DNA of 40,991 nt from Bacillota bacterium (GTDB lineage Bacteria > Bacillota > Clostridia > Peptostreptococcales > Anaerovoracaceae), in the NCBI GenBank assembly GCA_017557505.1, contig JAFYYP010000031.1, forward strand, positions 1-40,991. The letters are read 5' to 3'. The notes under the pieces are model-generated. The model was not told the origin of the DNA, did no database searches, and was given only the letters and a program-made list of their open reading frames with translations. Below, one piece after another: positions 7,898-16,483 of the stretch (the first letter of the stretch is position 1; each line of letters starts with the position of its first letter). The position numbers and the translations under genes were made by a program.

Positions 7898-8950
7898 TTA
7901 TTCCGCAAACAGCGGTTCGAGATAGGCCTGCAGACCCTGAAGCAGCGGCTGCAGCCCCTCGATCTCGCTGGCCTTCCTCGTTTCGATGGTCATTCTCCTG
8001 CCGCTTTCATACTCGACGTAGAGATCCACGTAGAGGTCTTCCGAATCCTCTTCGCCGTCTGCCGTCGTCTTGCTGCCGAATCCGTAATATCCTTCGTCGT
8101 GGTTGCCGTAATTGCCCGATTCTCTGTCGTAATAACTGAACTCGTACGTGCGTACCGCGTCGTGATCCGCAAGGATGGCTGTCAGGCTTTCGTAATAGTC
8201 CTCCGGGAACAGACGGAACTGTCTCTCGATCATCGACTGCGCCTGTTCGTCGTAGACCTCATGGAAGAGCAGATATGTCTGTCCGTCGATGGCATCCTCT
8301 TCCTGCACGTTGATGCCGCCGAATTCCGTCCAGACGGCGCCTTCCCTGATCCGCAGATCCAGCCGCGTGACAAGTGTCTCTTCTTTGGCCGGACGCAGCG
8401 TTTCGTCTCCGTTCGCGGCAAACCAGTCTGCAAAGAGATCGTATATATCTTCTGCCCATTCCGCTGCCGGCTCGTTGTTCCTCGTGAACGTGAGTGTCTC
8501 GCCGGAAGCGTAGCCTGCGAACAGCGTGCTTTCCTGGAATTCGGGAGGAAGACCCGCAGTTACCTTGTAGATGCCGTTGTTCTTTACCAACTCGTATTTA
8601 TCGATGATCTCCTGCAGCGCGGTCAGCAGTGCCGCGTCCGCAGGACGGCTGATGCCGGATCTTTCTTCCGAAGCGGTCAGTACGCCGTTTTCTTCCTCGA
8701 TCTTGAACCGGAAGAAGCGTTCCTCGTCGCCCCGCCAGCGGTTCGACAAATAGCAGTTCAGACTGAATGCTGTGATGTCTTTGGATTCGATCGCCTTCGG
8801 GGCGTTGGCGTCGATATGGGTCGTCGTTCCGCCGTCGATAGGTTCGGGTTCGGGCTCGGTTTCCTGCGTGCAGGCGGTCAAAAGGAAGAGCACCAGCAGA
8901 CTGAGCAGCGCCGCCATGAGGATCACCCCTTTTCTGTTCTTTCGTTTCAT
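7898..8950 (-). CDS. Lipoprotein of unknown function
   Basis: The 350-residue protein has a basic N terminus (KRKNRK), a hydrophobic stretch at about 9-26 and a lipobox LLTAC with Cys27, so it should be lipid-anchored outside the membrane. A short Glu/Pro-rich tether (EPEPEPI) follows. The rest is acidic with many charged residues and no family that I recognise. Its ATG follows GGAGG and overlaps the stop of the upstream P-loop gene by four bases. It lies inside an operon of cytoplasmic hydrolases, so a direct role in their pathway is unproven. Confidence 0.8.
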   Translation of the reverse strand: MKRKNRKGVILMAALLSLLVLFLLTACTQETEPEPEPIDGGTTTHIDANAPKAIESKDITAFSLNCYLSNRWRGDEERFFRFKIEEENGVLTASEERSGISRPADAALLTALQEIIDKYELVKNNGIYKVTAGLPPEFQESTLFAGYASGETLTFTRNNEPAAEWAEDIYDLFADWFAANGDETLRPAKEETLVTRLDLRIREGAVWTEFGGINVQEEDAIDGQTYLLFHEVYDEQAQSMIERQFRLFPEDYYESLTAILADHDAVRTYEFSYYDRESGNYGNHDEGYYGFGSKTTADGEEDSEDLYVDLYVEYESGRRMTIETRKASEIEGLQPLLQGLQAYLEPLFAE

Positions 8951-9588
8951 ATGTTTGCCTCCAGGCCGAAGATCTGTTCGACGATCGCCAGCGTCTGTCC
9001 CGGTGTTCTGGCGTCGTCGCGCAGCAACACGGGAAAACCGCTGTTTTGGAACGCTTCATAGCATTCGGGCGAATTGATGCGCTTTAAGCACTCGCGGAAG
9101 TTTGCCAGAGAAGCTTCGGGGTCAGGCTCTTCGAGCATGAGCCGGTACAGGAACTGCTTTTCCGCGTCCGGCCGGTCAAAAAAGCGGCTGACGGAGATCT
9201 GCGGGTCCGCCAGCATGATCAGCACATGCTTTTCGTCTGAGATCTCATGCAGCGTTTCCACGCAGATATTTGTATCCACAAAGATCTTCTTTCCCTGCTT
9301 TACCAGATCCTCAAGGATGCGCAGCTCCAGGATCTCGCATTCCTTCGACGTGCGGTCGATCCAGGCTTCGTACTCGTCCGGCGTCCTGCGCACGAAATCG
9401 TGCCAGTCTTCCAGGTCGCGGGTGTACGTCAGGCCCGGAAACTCCGCGGGATCCAGCCCGTTCAGCCTTTCGTTATGATAATTCTCTCCGCAGAAGATGC
9501 CGCCGTATTTTTCCGCCAGCAGCTTCACCATCGTCGACTTGCCCGCGTAAGCGGTGCCGGTGATGAAATACGTATCCGGAAACCGCAT
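8947..9588 (-). CDS. P-loop kinase-like ATPase
   Basis: The 213-residue protein starts with a Walker A motif, GTAYAGKST at residues 11-19, as in small-molecule kinases of the AAA_17/AAA_18 and shikimate-kinase-like groups. FVDTN near 109-113 and a later arginine-rich segment resemble the nucleotide-kinase layout. I do not recognise the substrate. There is no strong ribosome site before the ATG; it follows the NifX-FKBP gene by four bases and may depend on coupled translation. It ends by overlapping the lipoprotein start by four bases. Confidence 0.75.
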   Translation of the reverse strand: MRFPDTYFITGTAYAGKSTMVKLLAEKYGGIFCGENYHNERLNGLDPAEFPGLTYTRDLEDWHDFVRRTPDEYEAWIDRTSKECEILELRILEDLVKQGKKIFVDTNICVETLHEISDEKHVLIMLADPQISVSRFFDRPDAEKQFLYRLMLEEPDPEASLANFRECLKRINSPECYEAFQNSGFPVLLRDDARTPGQTLAIVEQIFGLEANI

Positions 9589-9592
9589 CGCT

Positions 9593-10438
9593 TTACAGGA
9601 CTTCCACCAGTTCGATCTCGAAGTTCAGTTCTTTGCCCGCCATCTCGTGGTTGGCGTCCAGTGTAATGTTCTTGTCGTCCTTCGCGGTGACGAGAACTGA
9701 AAACGGTCTTCCGTCGAACGTCTGCAGCCAGGCCTGGTCGCCGACGTTCAGGTCCGCTGACCCGGGCAGCTGCGCGATCTCCATCGTGAAGACGTTGCGC
9801 AGATCCCTGACGCCGTAGGCTTCTTCGGGCGCGAGGTGCACTTTGCGGATCTCGCCAACCTTCATATCGGCGACCGCCTTGTCGAATCCGGGGATCATCA
9901 TGCCCGCGCCGCAGATAAACTCCAGCGGTTCGCCGCGGTCGTAGGATGAGTCGAACTGCGTGCCGTCGTTGAACGTGCCGCGGTAATGCGTCCGGACTTT
10001 TTTCCCCACGTTCGGGCCTTCCATGCGCGGGCCGTGGCATCCGCCGCAGCCACCTTCATGGCCGCCGCAGGCATGTTCTCCGCAGTCGTGCTCCTCCCCG
10101 TGATGTTCGTGGTGATCGCAGTTCGCGCCGGTGTTGACCAGCTCGCCGCGCAGATACGCTTCCACCGCGGCGTCTGCGTCGCCGGACGCGCCGGCGCAGA
10201 GTTCGATGCCCTGCTCCTGCAGCGCCGCCTGGGCGCCGCCTCCGATGCCGCCGCAGATCAGCACGTCGACCGCCTTGTCCGCCAGCAGCACCGCCAGCGC
10301 TTCGTGGCCGCTGCCGTCGGAGCCTACGACCTGCGAGGATACGACCTTGCCGTCCTCGACCTCGTACACCTTGAACTGTTCCGTGTGGCCGAAGTGCTGA
10401 AACACCTGGCCGTTTTCATAAGTAACTGCTATTTTCAA
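9593..10438 (-). CDS. NifX-like domain fused to a SlyD-type FKBP through a His/Cys-rich linker
   Basis: Residues 1-100 form a NifX/NifB-C-like fold (dinitrogenase iron-molybdenum cofactor family; MKIAVTYENG, FGHTEQF, DVLICGGIGGGA). Residues about 106-136 are very rich in His and Cys, with motifs such as CDHHEHH, CGEHACGGH and CGGCHG. Residues about 145-281 are a SlyD-like peptidyl-prolyl isomerase with an insert-in-flap region and the closing NHEMAGKELNFEIELVEV. It could bind a transition metal or metal cofactor and act as a chaperone or insertase. The start is a TTG with AGGAG six bases before it. No nif genes are nearby, so a nitrogenase role is unlikely; delivery of metal to the neighbouring metallohydrolases is a guess. 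Confidence 0.85.
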   Translation of the reverse strand: MKIAVTYENGQVFQHFGHTEQFKVYEVEDGKVVSSQVVGSDGSGHEALAVLLADKAVDVLICGGIGGGAQAALQEQGIELCAGASGDADAAVEAYLRGELVNTGANCDHHEHHGEEHDCGEHACGGHEGGCGGCHGPRMEGPNVGKKVRTHYRGTFNDGTQFDSSYDRGEPLEFICGAGMMIPGFDKAVADMKVGEIRKVHLAPEEAYGVRDLRNVFTMEIAQLPGSADLNVGDQAWLQTFDGRPFSVLVTAKDDKNITLDANHEMAGKELNFEIELVEVL

Positions 10439-10447
10439 TGTTTTCTC

Positions 10448-12079
10448 CTATTTTCTGAATGTGATCTTGCCGGCGCACATGGTGAGCACGGGGCGTATGC
10501 CGCGGAGCTCGTCTTCGCCGCAGGTGAAGATATCCTTATCGAGCACGGTCAGGTCCGCATAGAAGCCGGGCTTTAAACGCCCTTTGACGTTCTCACGGAA
10601 CTCGAAATACGCGCTGTCAACTGTGTAGCAGTCGATCGCCGTCTCCCTGTCCACGCACTCCTGCGGGTTCCATCCGCCCTCGGGCCAGCCCTTCAGATCC
10701 TTGCGCGTGATGGCGGAATACAGGTTGTCGAACGGGTTCGGATCCACGACGGGCGCGTCTGTGCCGTAGGCGCAGGCCAGGCCCAGTTCGTGCGCTGTCT
10801 TAAAGGCATATGACGTAGCGCTCAGCTCCTTGCCGCAGCGGCTCTCGACTGCGTGCATGTCGCTGTCGAGGAAGATGGGCTGGTACGCGATGACGCAGCC
10901 GGAATCCTTTAAGAACTGCAGCAGCGGCACGTCCGTGATCTGGGCGTGCACGACGCCGAAGCGCAGGTCTTTTCGTCCTGTCTTGTTCCAGCTCTTCGTG
11001 CAGCGTTCGATTGCCTCGTCGCCGATGCAGTGCGTGACCACCTGCAGATCCGCCGCGGCGGCTGCGTTGATGTAGGATTCGTACGATTCGTCCGACATGG
11101 AATCGATGCCGTAGTTGCCGGGATCGTCGCAGTATTCCTGACGCATCATGGCCGTACGGGCGCCCAAAGCGCCGTCGCGCAGCAGCTTTAAGGGTCCCAT
11201 GTGCATGCGGTCGTCGCACACGACCTCCTTGAACGGAAAACCGTCAGTCGTTTCACCGTAAGAACCGTCCACATAAGCTTTAAAGTCTTCCACGGTCGCG
11301 AACGACGTCTGGGCCGTGTAGCGCACCAGGTCTTCGCCCTTTTCGTAGATGCCTTTCAGCACGCGGTAATTCGGCGTCCAATTCGGCAGATAGGTGCCGA
11401 GATCCATGCTCTGCACCGTGGTCATGCCCCAGGACGCGCAGCAGCGCATCGCAGTCAGGATAGCTTCTTCGAGTTCTTCATCGGACAGGTTGGGGATGAA
11501 ACCGTAGATGGCGCGGATTGCGGCTTCTTTCAGGTAGCCGTTCGGCTCGCCGTCTTCGCCGCGTACGACTTCGCCGCCATCGATCGTGTGGTAATCCTTA
11601 TCGAGTCCCATGTTCGCCAGCAGCACCGAATTCACCGCGCCGGCATGCTCGCAGCCTCTTACGATAGCCACGGGGATCTTTGTGGAAATGCGGTCCAGGT
11701 CGTGCTTGTCCGGCAGCCTTCTGTGCCCTTCGGGCCAGTCGTCTTCGCGCCAGCCCTGGCACTGCAGGCCTTTGCAGTTCGGGTGTTCGTCCAGGTACTT
11801 TTTACAGGTCTGAATGATATCCTCCAGATCCCTGCACTTCGCCAGGTTCGGCACCATCATCTGCTTGCCGAGGTTGATGAGGTGCATGTGCGAGTCGTTG
11901 AACCCGGGGATGACCGTGCGTCCTTTACAGTCGATCTTCTCGGCTTCGTAACCGCCCAGCGCCAACATCTCTCCGTCCGTACCGACGGCCTTGATCCAGC
12001 CGTTTTCCTGAAGAAGAGCGTCCGCATAGACGCCCTTCTCCACATAGACTTTTGCGTTGTATAAAACAGTCTTGCTCAT
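10448..12079 (-). CDS. YtcJ-like amidohydrolase, paralogue 1
   Basis: This is a member of the Amidohydro_3 / YtcJ group of metal-dependent hydrolases, relatives of N-substituted formamide deformylase. Of 543 residues, the metal site is visible as DSHMH with His64 and His66, a Lys in GPLKLLRDGALGART near residue 300, THCIGDEA and VVHAQ with further His ligands, and the catalytic Asp of YGTDAPV. All expected residues are present, so it should be active. The ATG follows CAGGAG and lies one base after the stop of paralogue 2. It is one of four closely related copies that start with MSKT and the KVYV block. Its substrate is unknown; an amide, formamide or cyclic amide is expected. Confidence 0.88.
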   Translation of the reverse strand: MSKTVLYNAKVYVEKGVYADALLQENGWIKAVGTDGEMLALGGYEAEKIDCKGRTVIPGFNDSHMHLINLGKQMMVPNLAKCRDLEDIIQTCKKYLDEHPNCKGLQCQGWREDDWPEGHRRLPDKHDLDRISTKIPVAIVRGCEHAGAVNSVLLANMGLDKDYHTIDGGEVVRGEDGEPNGYLKEAAIRAIYGFIPNLSDEELEEAILTAMRCCASWGMTTVQSMDLGTYLPNWTPNYRVLKGIYEKGEDLVRYTAQTSFATVEDFKAYVDGSYGETTDGFPFKEVVCDDRMHMGPLKLLRDGALGARTAMMRQEYCDDPGNYGIDSMSDESYESYINAAAAADLQVVTHCIGDEAIERCTKSWNKTGRKDLRFGVVHAQITDVPLLQFLKDSGCVIAYQPIFLDSDMHAVESRCGKELSATSYAFKTAHELGLACAYGTDAPVVDPNPFDNLYSAITRKDLKGWPEGGWNPQECVDRETAIDCYTVDSAYFEFRENVKGRLKPGFYADLTVLDKDIFTCGEDELRGIRPVLTMCAGKITFRK

Positions 12080-12080
12080 C

Positions 12081-13709
12081 CTATCTCCTGTACGTGAACT
12101 TGCCGCCGCACATCGTGTAGACGGCCATCACGTCCTTGATCTCCATCGGGTCGCAGGTGAAGATATCCTTGTCGAGCACGGTCAGGTCGGCGTAGAAGCC
12201 GGGCTTGATGCGGCCCTTGTACTCCTCCATGCCCTGCGCCCATGCGCTTTCGATGGTATAGGCGTCCACGGCAGTCTGAATATCCTCGCATTCGTCGGGG
12301 TACCAGCCGCCTTCGGGATTGCCCGCCATGTCTTTGCGGGTCACGGCCACGTAGAGGTTGACGAGCGGACTGCAGTCCTCGACCGGGGAGTCCGTGCCGT
12401 ACGATACGTGGATGCCCATGGCTCTCATGGTCTTCGGCGAATTGGACGTGTAGCACATGGCCTTGCCGATGCGCTCCTCGAGGCCGTACATGTCCGTACG
12501 GATGAACACGGGCTGATAAAACGCCTGGATGCTCGCGTCCGCGATCTTCTGGCGCAGCGTCGTGTCCATGGTCTGGCAGTGCACGATGCCGTTGCGGCAG
12601 GGGTTGTTGACCTTGTTGCCGAACAGCTCTTCCTGCACGCGGGCGAAGCAGTCCGTCACCTTCTCCACCGCGCCGTCGCCGATGCAGTGGATGGCCGCGC
12701 CGATGCCGTTCTCGTTGGCGATCCTCACCATCTCGTACATCTTGCCGTCCGGTACGTTCTCCACGCCGCGGTTGCCGGGCTGGTCTTCGTAGTCGCGCAG
12801 CATCAGGGCCGAGTGACCCCCGTAAGAGCCGTCCTTCAGCAGTTTGAGCGGGCCGGTCGTGAACCAGCCGTCGTGGAACGAGCCCTTGAAGAATCTCGGG
12901 TCGTTCATCTTTTCTTTCAGCTCTTCGGGAGAATCGACGAACGTCTGGGAATGATAGCGCACCAGGCCCTTGCCTTCTGCCATTACCTCATCCACGATCC
13001 GGAAGCAGTACGCCTGGTCCTTGATGATGACGCCCATATCGTTGCTCTGGCACGAGGTCATGCCGCGCGCCGCCGCGTATTCCATAGCCTTGACGAGCGC
13101 CTGCTTTTCCTGCTCGAATGTGATGGGAGGAACGGCCATGCGCGCCGCCATATTCGGCGTTTCGGCCATGATGCCGTTCGGCGTGCCGTCTTCGAAGCAG
13201 TCGATGCGTCCGCCTTCCCAGGTCTTATGATCCTTGTCGATGCCGAGTTTCTTCAGGATATAGCTGTTGCTGATGCCGATGTGGCCGCAGGAACGCGCGA
13301 TGTTGATGGGGATCTCGGTCGAAATGGAGTCGAGATCCTTGCAGGTCGGCAGCGCCGGGTCGTCCCAGCGGTTCTGGTCAAAGCTCTGGGAGAATACGCC
13401 GGTGAGACCGGGGTTGTCTTCCACGTACTTTTTGATGACAGCCACCAGTTCGTCCTTGTTATGGACACCGGACAGGTCGGGCACGAGCATGTTCTGGCCG
13501 GTAAAGCACATGTGCATGTGCGAATCGTTGAAGCCGGGCACGAGCACGCGGCCTTCGCAGTCGATCTTTTCCGCGTCGGGAGCCGCCAGCGCGCAGATCT
13601 CTTCGTTCGATCCTACCGCCTTTATCCAGCCATCCTCCTGATAGACCGCTTCCGCGAACGTATCGCGCTCGACGTAGACTTTTGCGTTGTAAAATAAGGT
13701 CTTGCTCAT
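12081..13709 (-). CDS. YtcJ-like amidohydrolase, paralogue 2
   Basis: This is a second Amidohydro_3 enzyme of 542 residues with an intact metal site: DSHMH near residue 64, the Lys of GPLKLLKDGSYGGHSA, IHCIGDGA, IVHCQ and YGTDSPVED. The GGHSALM segment replaces the GART/SAMM of its sisters, and the region after DSHMH (MCFTGQN) differs, which points to a changed substrate pocket. I start at the ATG at 13709; a GTG three codons upstream is also in frame, and the ribosome site (GGTGA) is weak, so coupling to the upstream gene is likely. It lies 15 bases after paralogue 3. Confidence 0.87.
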   Translation of the reverse strand: MSKTLFYNAKVYVERDTFAEAVYQEDGWIKAVGSNEEICALAAPDAEKIDCEGRVLVPGFNDSHMHMCFTGQNMLVPDLSGVHNKDELVAVIKKYVEDNPGLTGVFSQSFDQNRWDDPALPTCKDLDSISTEIPINIARSCGHIGISNSYILKKLGIDKDHKTWEGGRIDCFEDGTPNGIMAETPNMAARMAVPPITFEQEKQALVKAMEYAAARGMTSCQSNDMGVIIKDQAYCFRIVDEVMAEGKGLVRYHSQTFVDSPEELKEKMNDPRFFKGSFHDGWFTTGPLKLLKDGSYGGHSALMLRDYEDQPGNRGVENVPDGKMYEMVRIANENGIGAAIHCIGDGAVEKVTDCFARVQEELFGNKVNNPCRNGIVHCQTMDTTLRQKIADASIQAFYQPVFIRTDMYGLEERIGKAMCYTSNSPKTMRAMGIHVSYGTDSPVEDCSPLVNLYVAVTRKDMAGNPEGGWYPDECEDIQTAVDAYTIESAWAQGMEEYKGRIKPGFYADLTVLDKDIFTCDPMEIKDVMAVYTMCGGKFTYRR

Positions 13710-13724
13710 AGTGTTCACCGTAAA

Positions 13725-15326
13725 TTACTTTCTGTAAACAATCTTGCCGTCCACCATGGTCAGCACAGGCAGAATGTCCTTGATCTCCATGGGGTCGCAG
13801 GTAAAGATATCCTTGTCCAGAATGACGAGATCCGCATAGAAGCCGGGCTTGATCCTGCCCTTTACGCCCTCCTTGAACTCCGCATAGGCGCTCTCGTAGG
13901 TGTAGGCGTCGATGGCCGTCTCAACGTCCATGCATTCCTTGGGATTCCAGCCGCCTTCGGGGAAGCCGTTATAATCCTTGCGGGTGACCGCGCAGTACAG
14001 GTTCAGGAACGGGTTGCAGTCTTCGACGGGGCTGTCCGTGCCGTAGGAGGCGTGGATGCCCATGTCGTGCGCCGTCTTGAAGCAGTAGGACTGCATGGCC
14101 AGATCATGGCCGCAGCGGCTCTCGACGATATGGATATCGTATTCGAGGAAGACCGGCTGGTAAGCGACGAGGATGTTGTGCTCCTTTGTGAACTTCACCA
14201 TGTCCATGTCCGTGATCTGATAGTGGATGATGGAGTGGCGGTTCTTGTTCTCGGTGCCGGCAGCCTTCGCGATCATCTTCTGCGTGACGTCGATGGCGCC
14301 GTCGCCGATGCAGTGGGTCACGACCTGGACGCCGCGGTCTTCCGCATACTGGATCATGGCCATCTGTTCGCTGTCCGCGATGCGGTCGACGCCCTTCGCT
14401 TTCGGATCGTCTGCATAATCGTTTCTCATCATCGCGGAACGCGCTCCTAAAGAACCGTCCTTGAACATCTTGACCGGGCCGTACTCCATCAGACCGACTT
14501 TTCTGCCCCAGTCTTCGGCGATGTATTCCTCGAGCTGCTTCATGTTCTCGCAGCCGCACTGGCCGACGTAGCGCATGGGGGCTTCCCCTGCCGCATACAT
14601 CTCCTCCAGCGCCTGTTTGATGATCGCCTTCGGCGCGACCGTCGTGTAGTCGTTGGACTGCGTCGTGGTCATGCCGTGGGATACGCCGTATTCCATGGCC
14701 ATCTTGAAGAATTTCTTGGCATCTTCGGCGGTCCATCCGGGGACTGCGAGACGGGCGTCCGCCTGCGCGGCCTCGAACAGATAGCCGTTGGGTTCTCCGT
14801 CTTCGCCGAGCACCACTTCGCCGCCTTCGATCGTGTGGTGATCCTTATCCAGACCCATCTTTTCGAGGATGAGGCTGTTGACCGCAGCGGAGTGGCCGCA
14901 GATACGGCCGAGGAACACGGGGATCTCCGTGGAGATCGCGTCGCAGTCGTGCTTGTCGGGCAGGCGCTTCTTGTCGGGGTCGAACAGGTCGTCGTTCCAG
15001 GACTGCGTGAACACGCCCTGGATGCCGGGGTTGTCCGCGATGTACTTGCGTCCCGCTTCGATCATGTCCTCGACGCTCTTGCATTTGCTGAGGTCCAGCT
15101 GCTGCATGGCAAAGCCGACCTGGCAGATGTGCATGTGCGAATCGTTGAAGCCGGGCACGATGGTCTTGCCGCCGCAGTCGATCTTCTCTGCGTCGTAGCC
15201 TGCCAGGGTCAGGATCTCGCCGGTCGTGCCTACGGCCTTGATCCAGCCGTCTTCCTGCAGGACCGCTTCCGCGTAGACGCCCTTCTCGACGTATACTTTC
15301 GCGTTGAAAAATGCTGTCTTGCTCAT
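13725..15326 (-). CDS. YtcJ-like amidohydrolase, paralogue 3
   Basis: This is a third Amidohydro_3 enzyme of 533 residues. The metal site is complete: DSHMHICQVG near residues 62-71, KMFKDGSLGARSAMM, THCIGDGA, IIHYQ and YGTDSPVEDCNPF. It shares with paralogues 1, 2 and 4 the N-terminal block MSKT and KVYV and the C-terminal block GFYADL followed by IFTCDPMEI (IFTCGEDEL in paralogue 1), so these four arose by tandem duplication. The ATG follows AGGAGG. The next gene upstream is the second M20D amidohydrolase, nine bases away, which suggests linked use of two different amide-splitting chemistries. Confidence 0.88.
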   Translation of the reverse strand: MSKTAFFNAKVYVEKGVYAEAVLQEDGWIKAVGTTGEILTLAGYDAEKIDCGGKTIVPGFNDSHMHICQVGFAMQQLDLSKCKSVEDMIEAGRKYIADNPGIQGVFTQSWNDDLFDPDKKRLPDKHDCDAISTEIPVFLGRICGHSAAVNSLILEKMGLDKDHHTIEGGEVVLGEDGEPNGYLFEAAQADARLAVPGWTAEDAKKFFKMAMEYGVSHGMTTTQSNDYTTVAPKAIIKQALEEMYAAGEAPMRYVGQCGCENMKQLEEYIAEDWGRKVGLMEYGPVKMFKDGSLGARSAMMRNDYADDPKAKGVDRIADSEQMAMIQYAEDRGVQVVTHCIGDGAIDVTQKMIAKAAGTENKNRHSIIHYQITDMDMVKFTKEHNILVAYQPVFLEYDIHIVESRCGHDLAMQSYCFKTAHDMGIHASYGTDSPVEDCNPFLNLYCAVTRKDYNGFPEGGWNPKECMDVETAIDAYTYESAYAEFKEGVKGRIKPGFYADLVILDKDIFTCDPMEIKDILPVLTMVDGKIVYRK

Positions 15327-15335
15327 GGTTGCCTC

Positions 15336-16466
15336 CTAGTACATTTTGATCAGTTCGTCATAGATATCGATGCAGCGGTCGATGATGCTGTCGTGGAAGT
15401 TGAACTCCGTAGAATGCATGTCCGGATTGTTCTTGCCGTAGCAATAGAAGAACATGGCGCCTTTCGTGAATTTCGCGAAGTGGCCGAAGTCCTCGGAACC
15501 TCTCTCCGCCTTGGGACGGACGGCCGTCGGAACGCCGATGCGTCTGCAGGCTTCGAAGATCTTCTCGACGCAGTCGGGATCGTTGACCGTCTCGGGGAAG
15601 CGGTCGGAATAGGAGATCTCGACGCCCAGGCCGTACTCTTCGGCCAGTTCCTTCGCCTTCGCCTCGACCTTCTTCTCCAGGTCGACCATCTCGGCTTCGA
15701 TGCCGCCGCGCAGGGTCACCTGGAAGCAGCCCTTGTGCGCCGCCACGCCGTAGGCTTCGGGATCGCCGGAGCGCATATAGCAGACCGTCGCCATGATCAG
15801 ATCCTTGTAACCTTCGGACTTCTCGAGTTCATCGCAGAACAGAGCCAGTTTTGCCAGCGCCAGCGTCGGGTTCTTGCCCAGTTCGGGTAAAGACGCGTGG
15901 GTCGAAACGCCCTTGTATTCAATGCACATGCCCTCGCTCGCGCAGTTCATGAGGCCGGCTTTGGTCTGGACCACGCCGTAGTCTTCGTCGATGCTGCCGT
16001 GCATGCCGTAGATCTCGGCGATGTTATTGTCCGTGATGAAGTCCGTGCACTGCTTGGCACCGTCGCCCGTCTCTTCAGCGGGCTGGAAGATCATGTAGAC
16101 GTCTCTGTCCGCGCCGAATTCGTCCAGTTCCATGGCCAGCGCGCACATGGTCGCGGCGTGGCCGTCATGGCCGCACTTGTGACCCACGCCGGGCTTGCAG
16201 CTCTTGTAAGGCTCGTCGATCAGATCCTCGATGGGCAGCGCGTCGACTTCCGTACGGAACGCGATGCGGGGTCTTTCGGGATGTTCGCTGTGGTAGATCG
16301 CATAGACGTAGTAGCCCTTGTCCACGATCTCGATGGACGGCGCGTTCTCCTTCAGGAACTTCATGATGCGCTCGTACGTCGGTCTCTCGTAGTTGGACAG
16401 ATCCGGGTTCTGATGGATCTCATGTCTCAGTTCGATGGCTTTCGCCAGCTTTTCTTTGTTTCTCAT
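15336..16466 (-). CDS. M20D-family amidohydrolase (second of two)
   Basis: This 376-residue M20D enzyme is closely related to the one at 6750-7883 and has the same metal-site layout: CGHDGH near 97-102, PAEETGDGA near 128-136 and the His of GMHGS near 155. It should hydrolyse an N-acyl amino acid or a similar amide in the cytoplasm. It sits between YtcJ-like paralogues 3 and 4, and its ATG follows CAGGAGG. Its position inside the tandem array argues that it works on the same class of compounds. Differences around the lid domain (residues about 180-290) from the first copy suggest a different acyl or amino-acid preference, but this is inference. Confidence 0.88.
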   Translation of the reverse strand: MRNKEKLAKAIELRHEIHQNPDLSNYERPTYERIMKFLKENAPSIEIVDKGYYVYAIYHSEHPERPRIAFRTEVDALPIEDLIDEPYKSCKPGVGHKCGHDGHAATMCALAMELDEFGADRDVYMIFQPAEETGDGAKQCTDFITDNNIAEIYGMHGSIDEDYGVVQTKAGLMNCASEGMCIEYKGVSTHASLPELGKNPTLALAKLALFCDELEKSEGYKDLIMATVCYMRSGDPEAYGVAAHKGCFQVTLRGGIEAEMVDLEKKVEAKAKELAEEYGLGVEISYSDRFPETVNDPDCVEKIFEACRRIGVPTAVRPKAERGSEDFGHFAKFTKGAMFFYCYGKNNPDMHSTEFNFHDSIIDRCIDIYDELIKMY

Positions 16467-16483
16467 AGCGTTTTGCCTCCTGA

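Noticed and set aside
9593-10438. Nitrogenase-related gene
   Set aside because: Only the N-terminal domain is NifX-like; it is fused to an FKBP and no nif gene is near.
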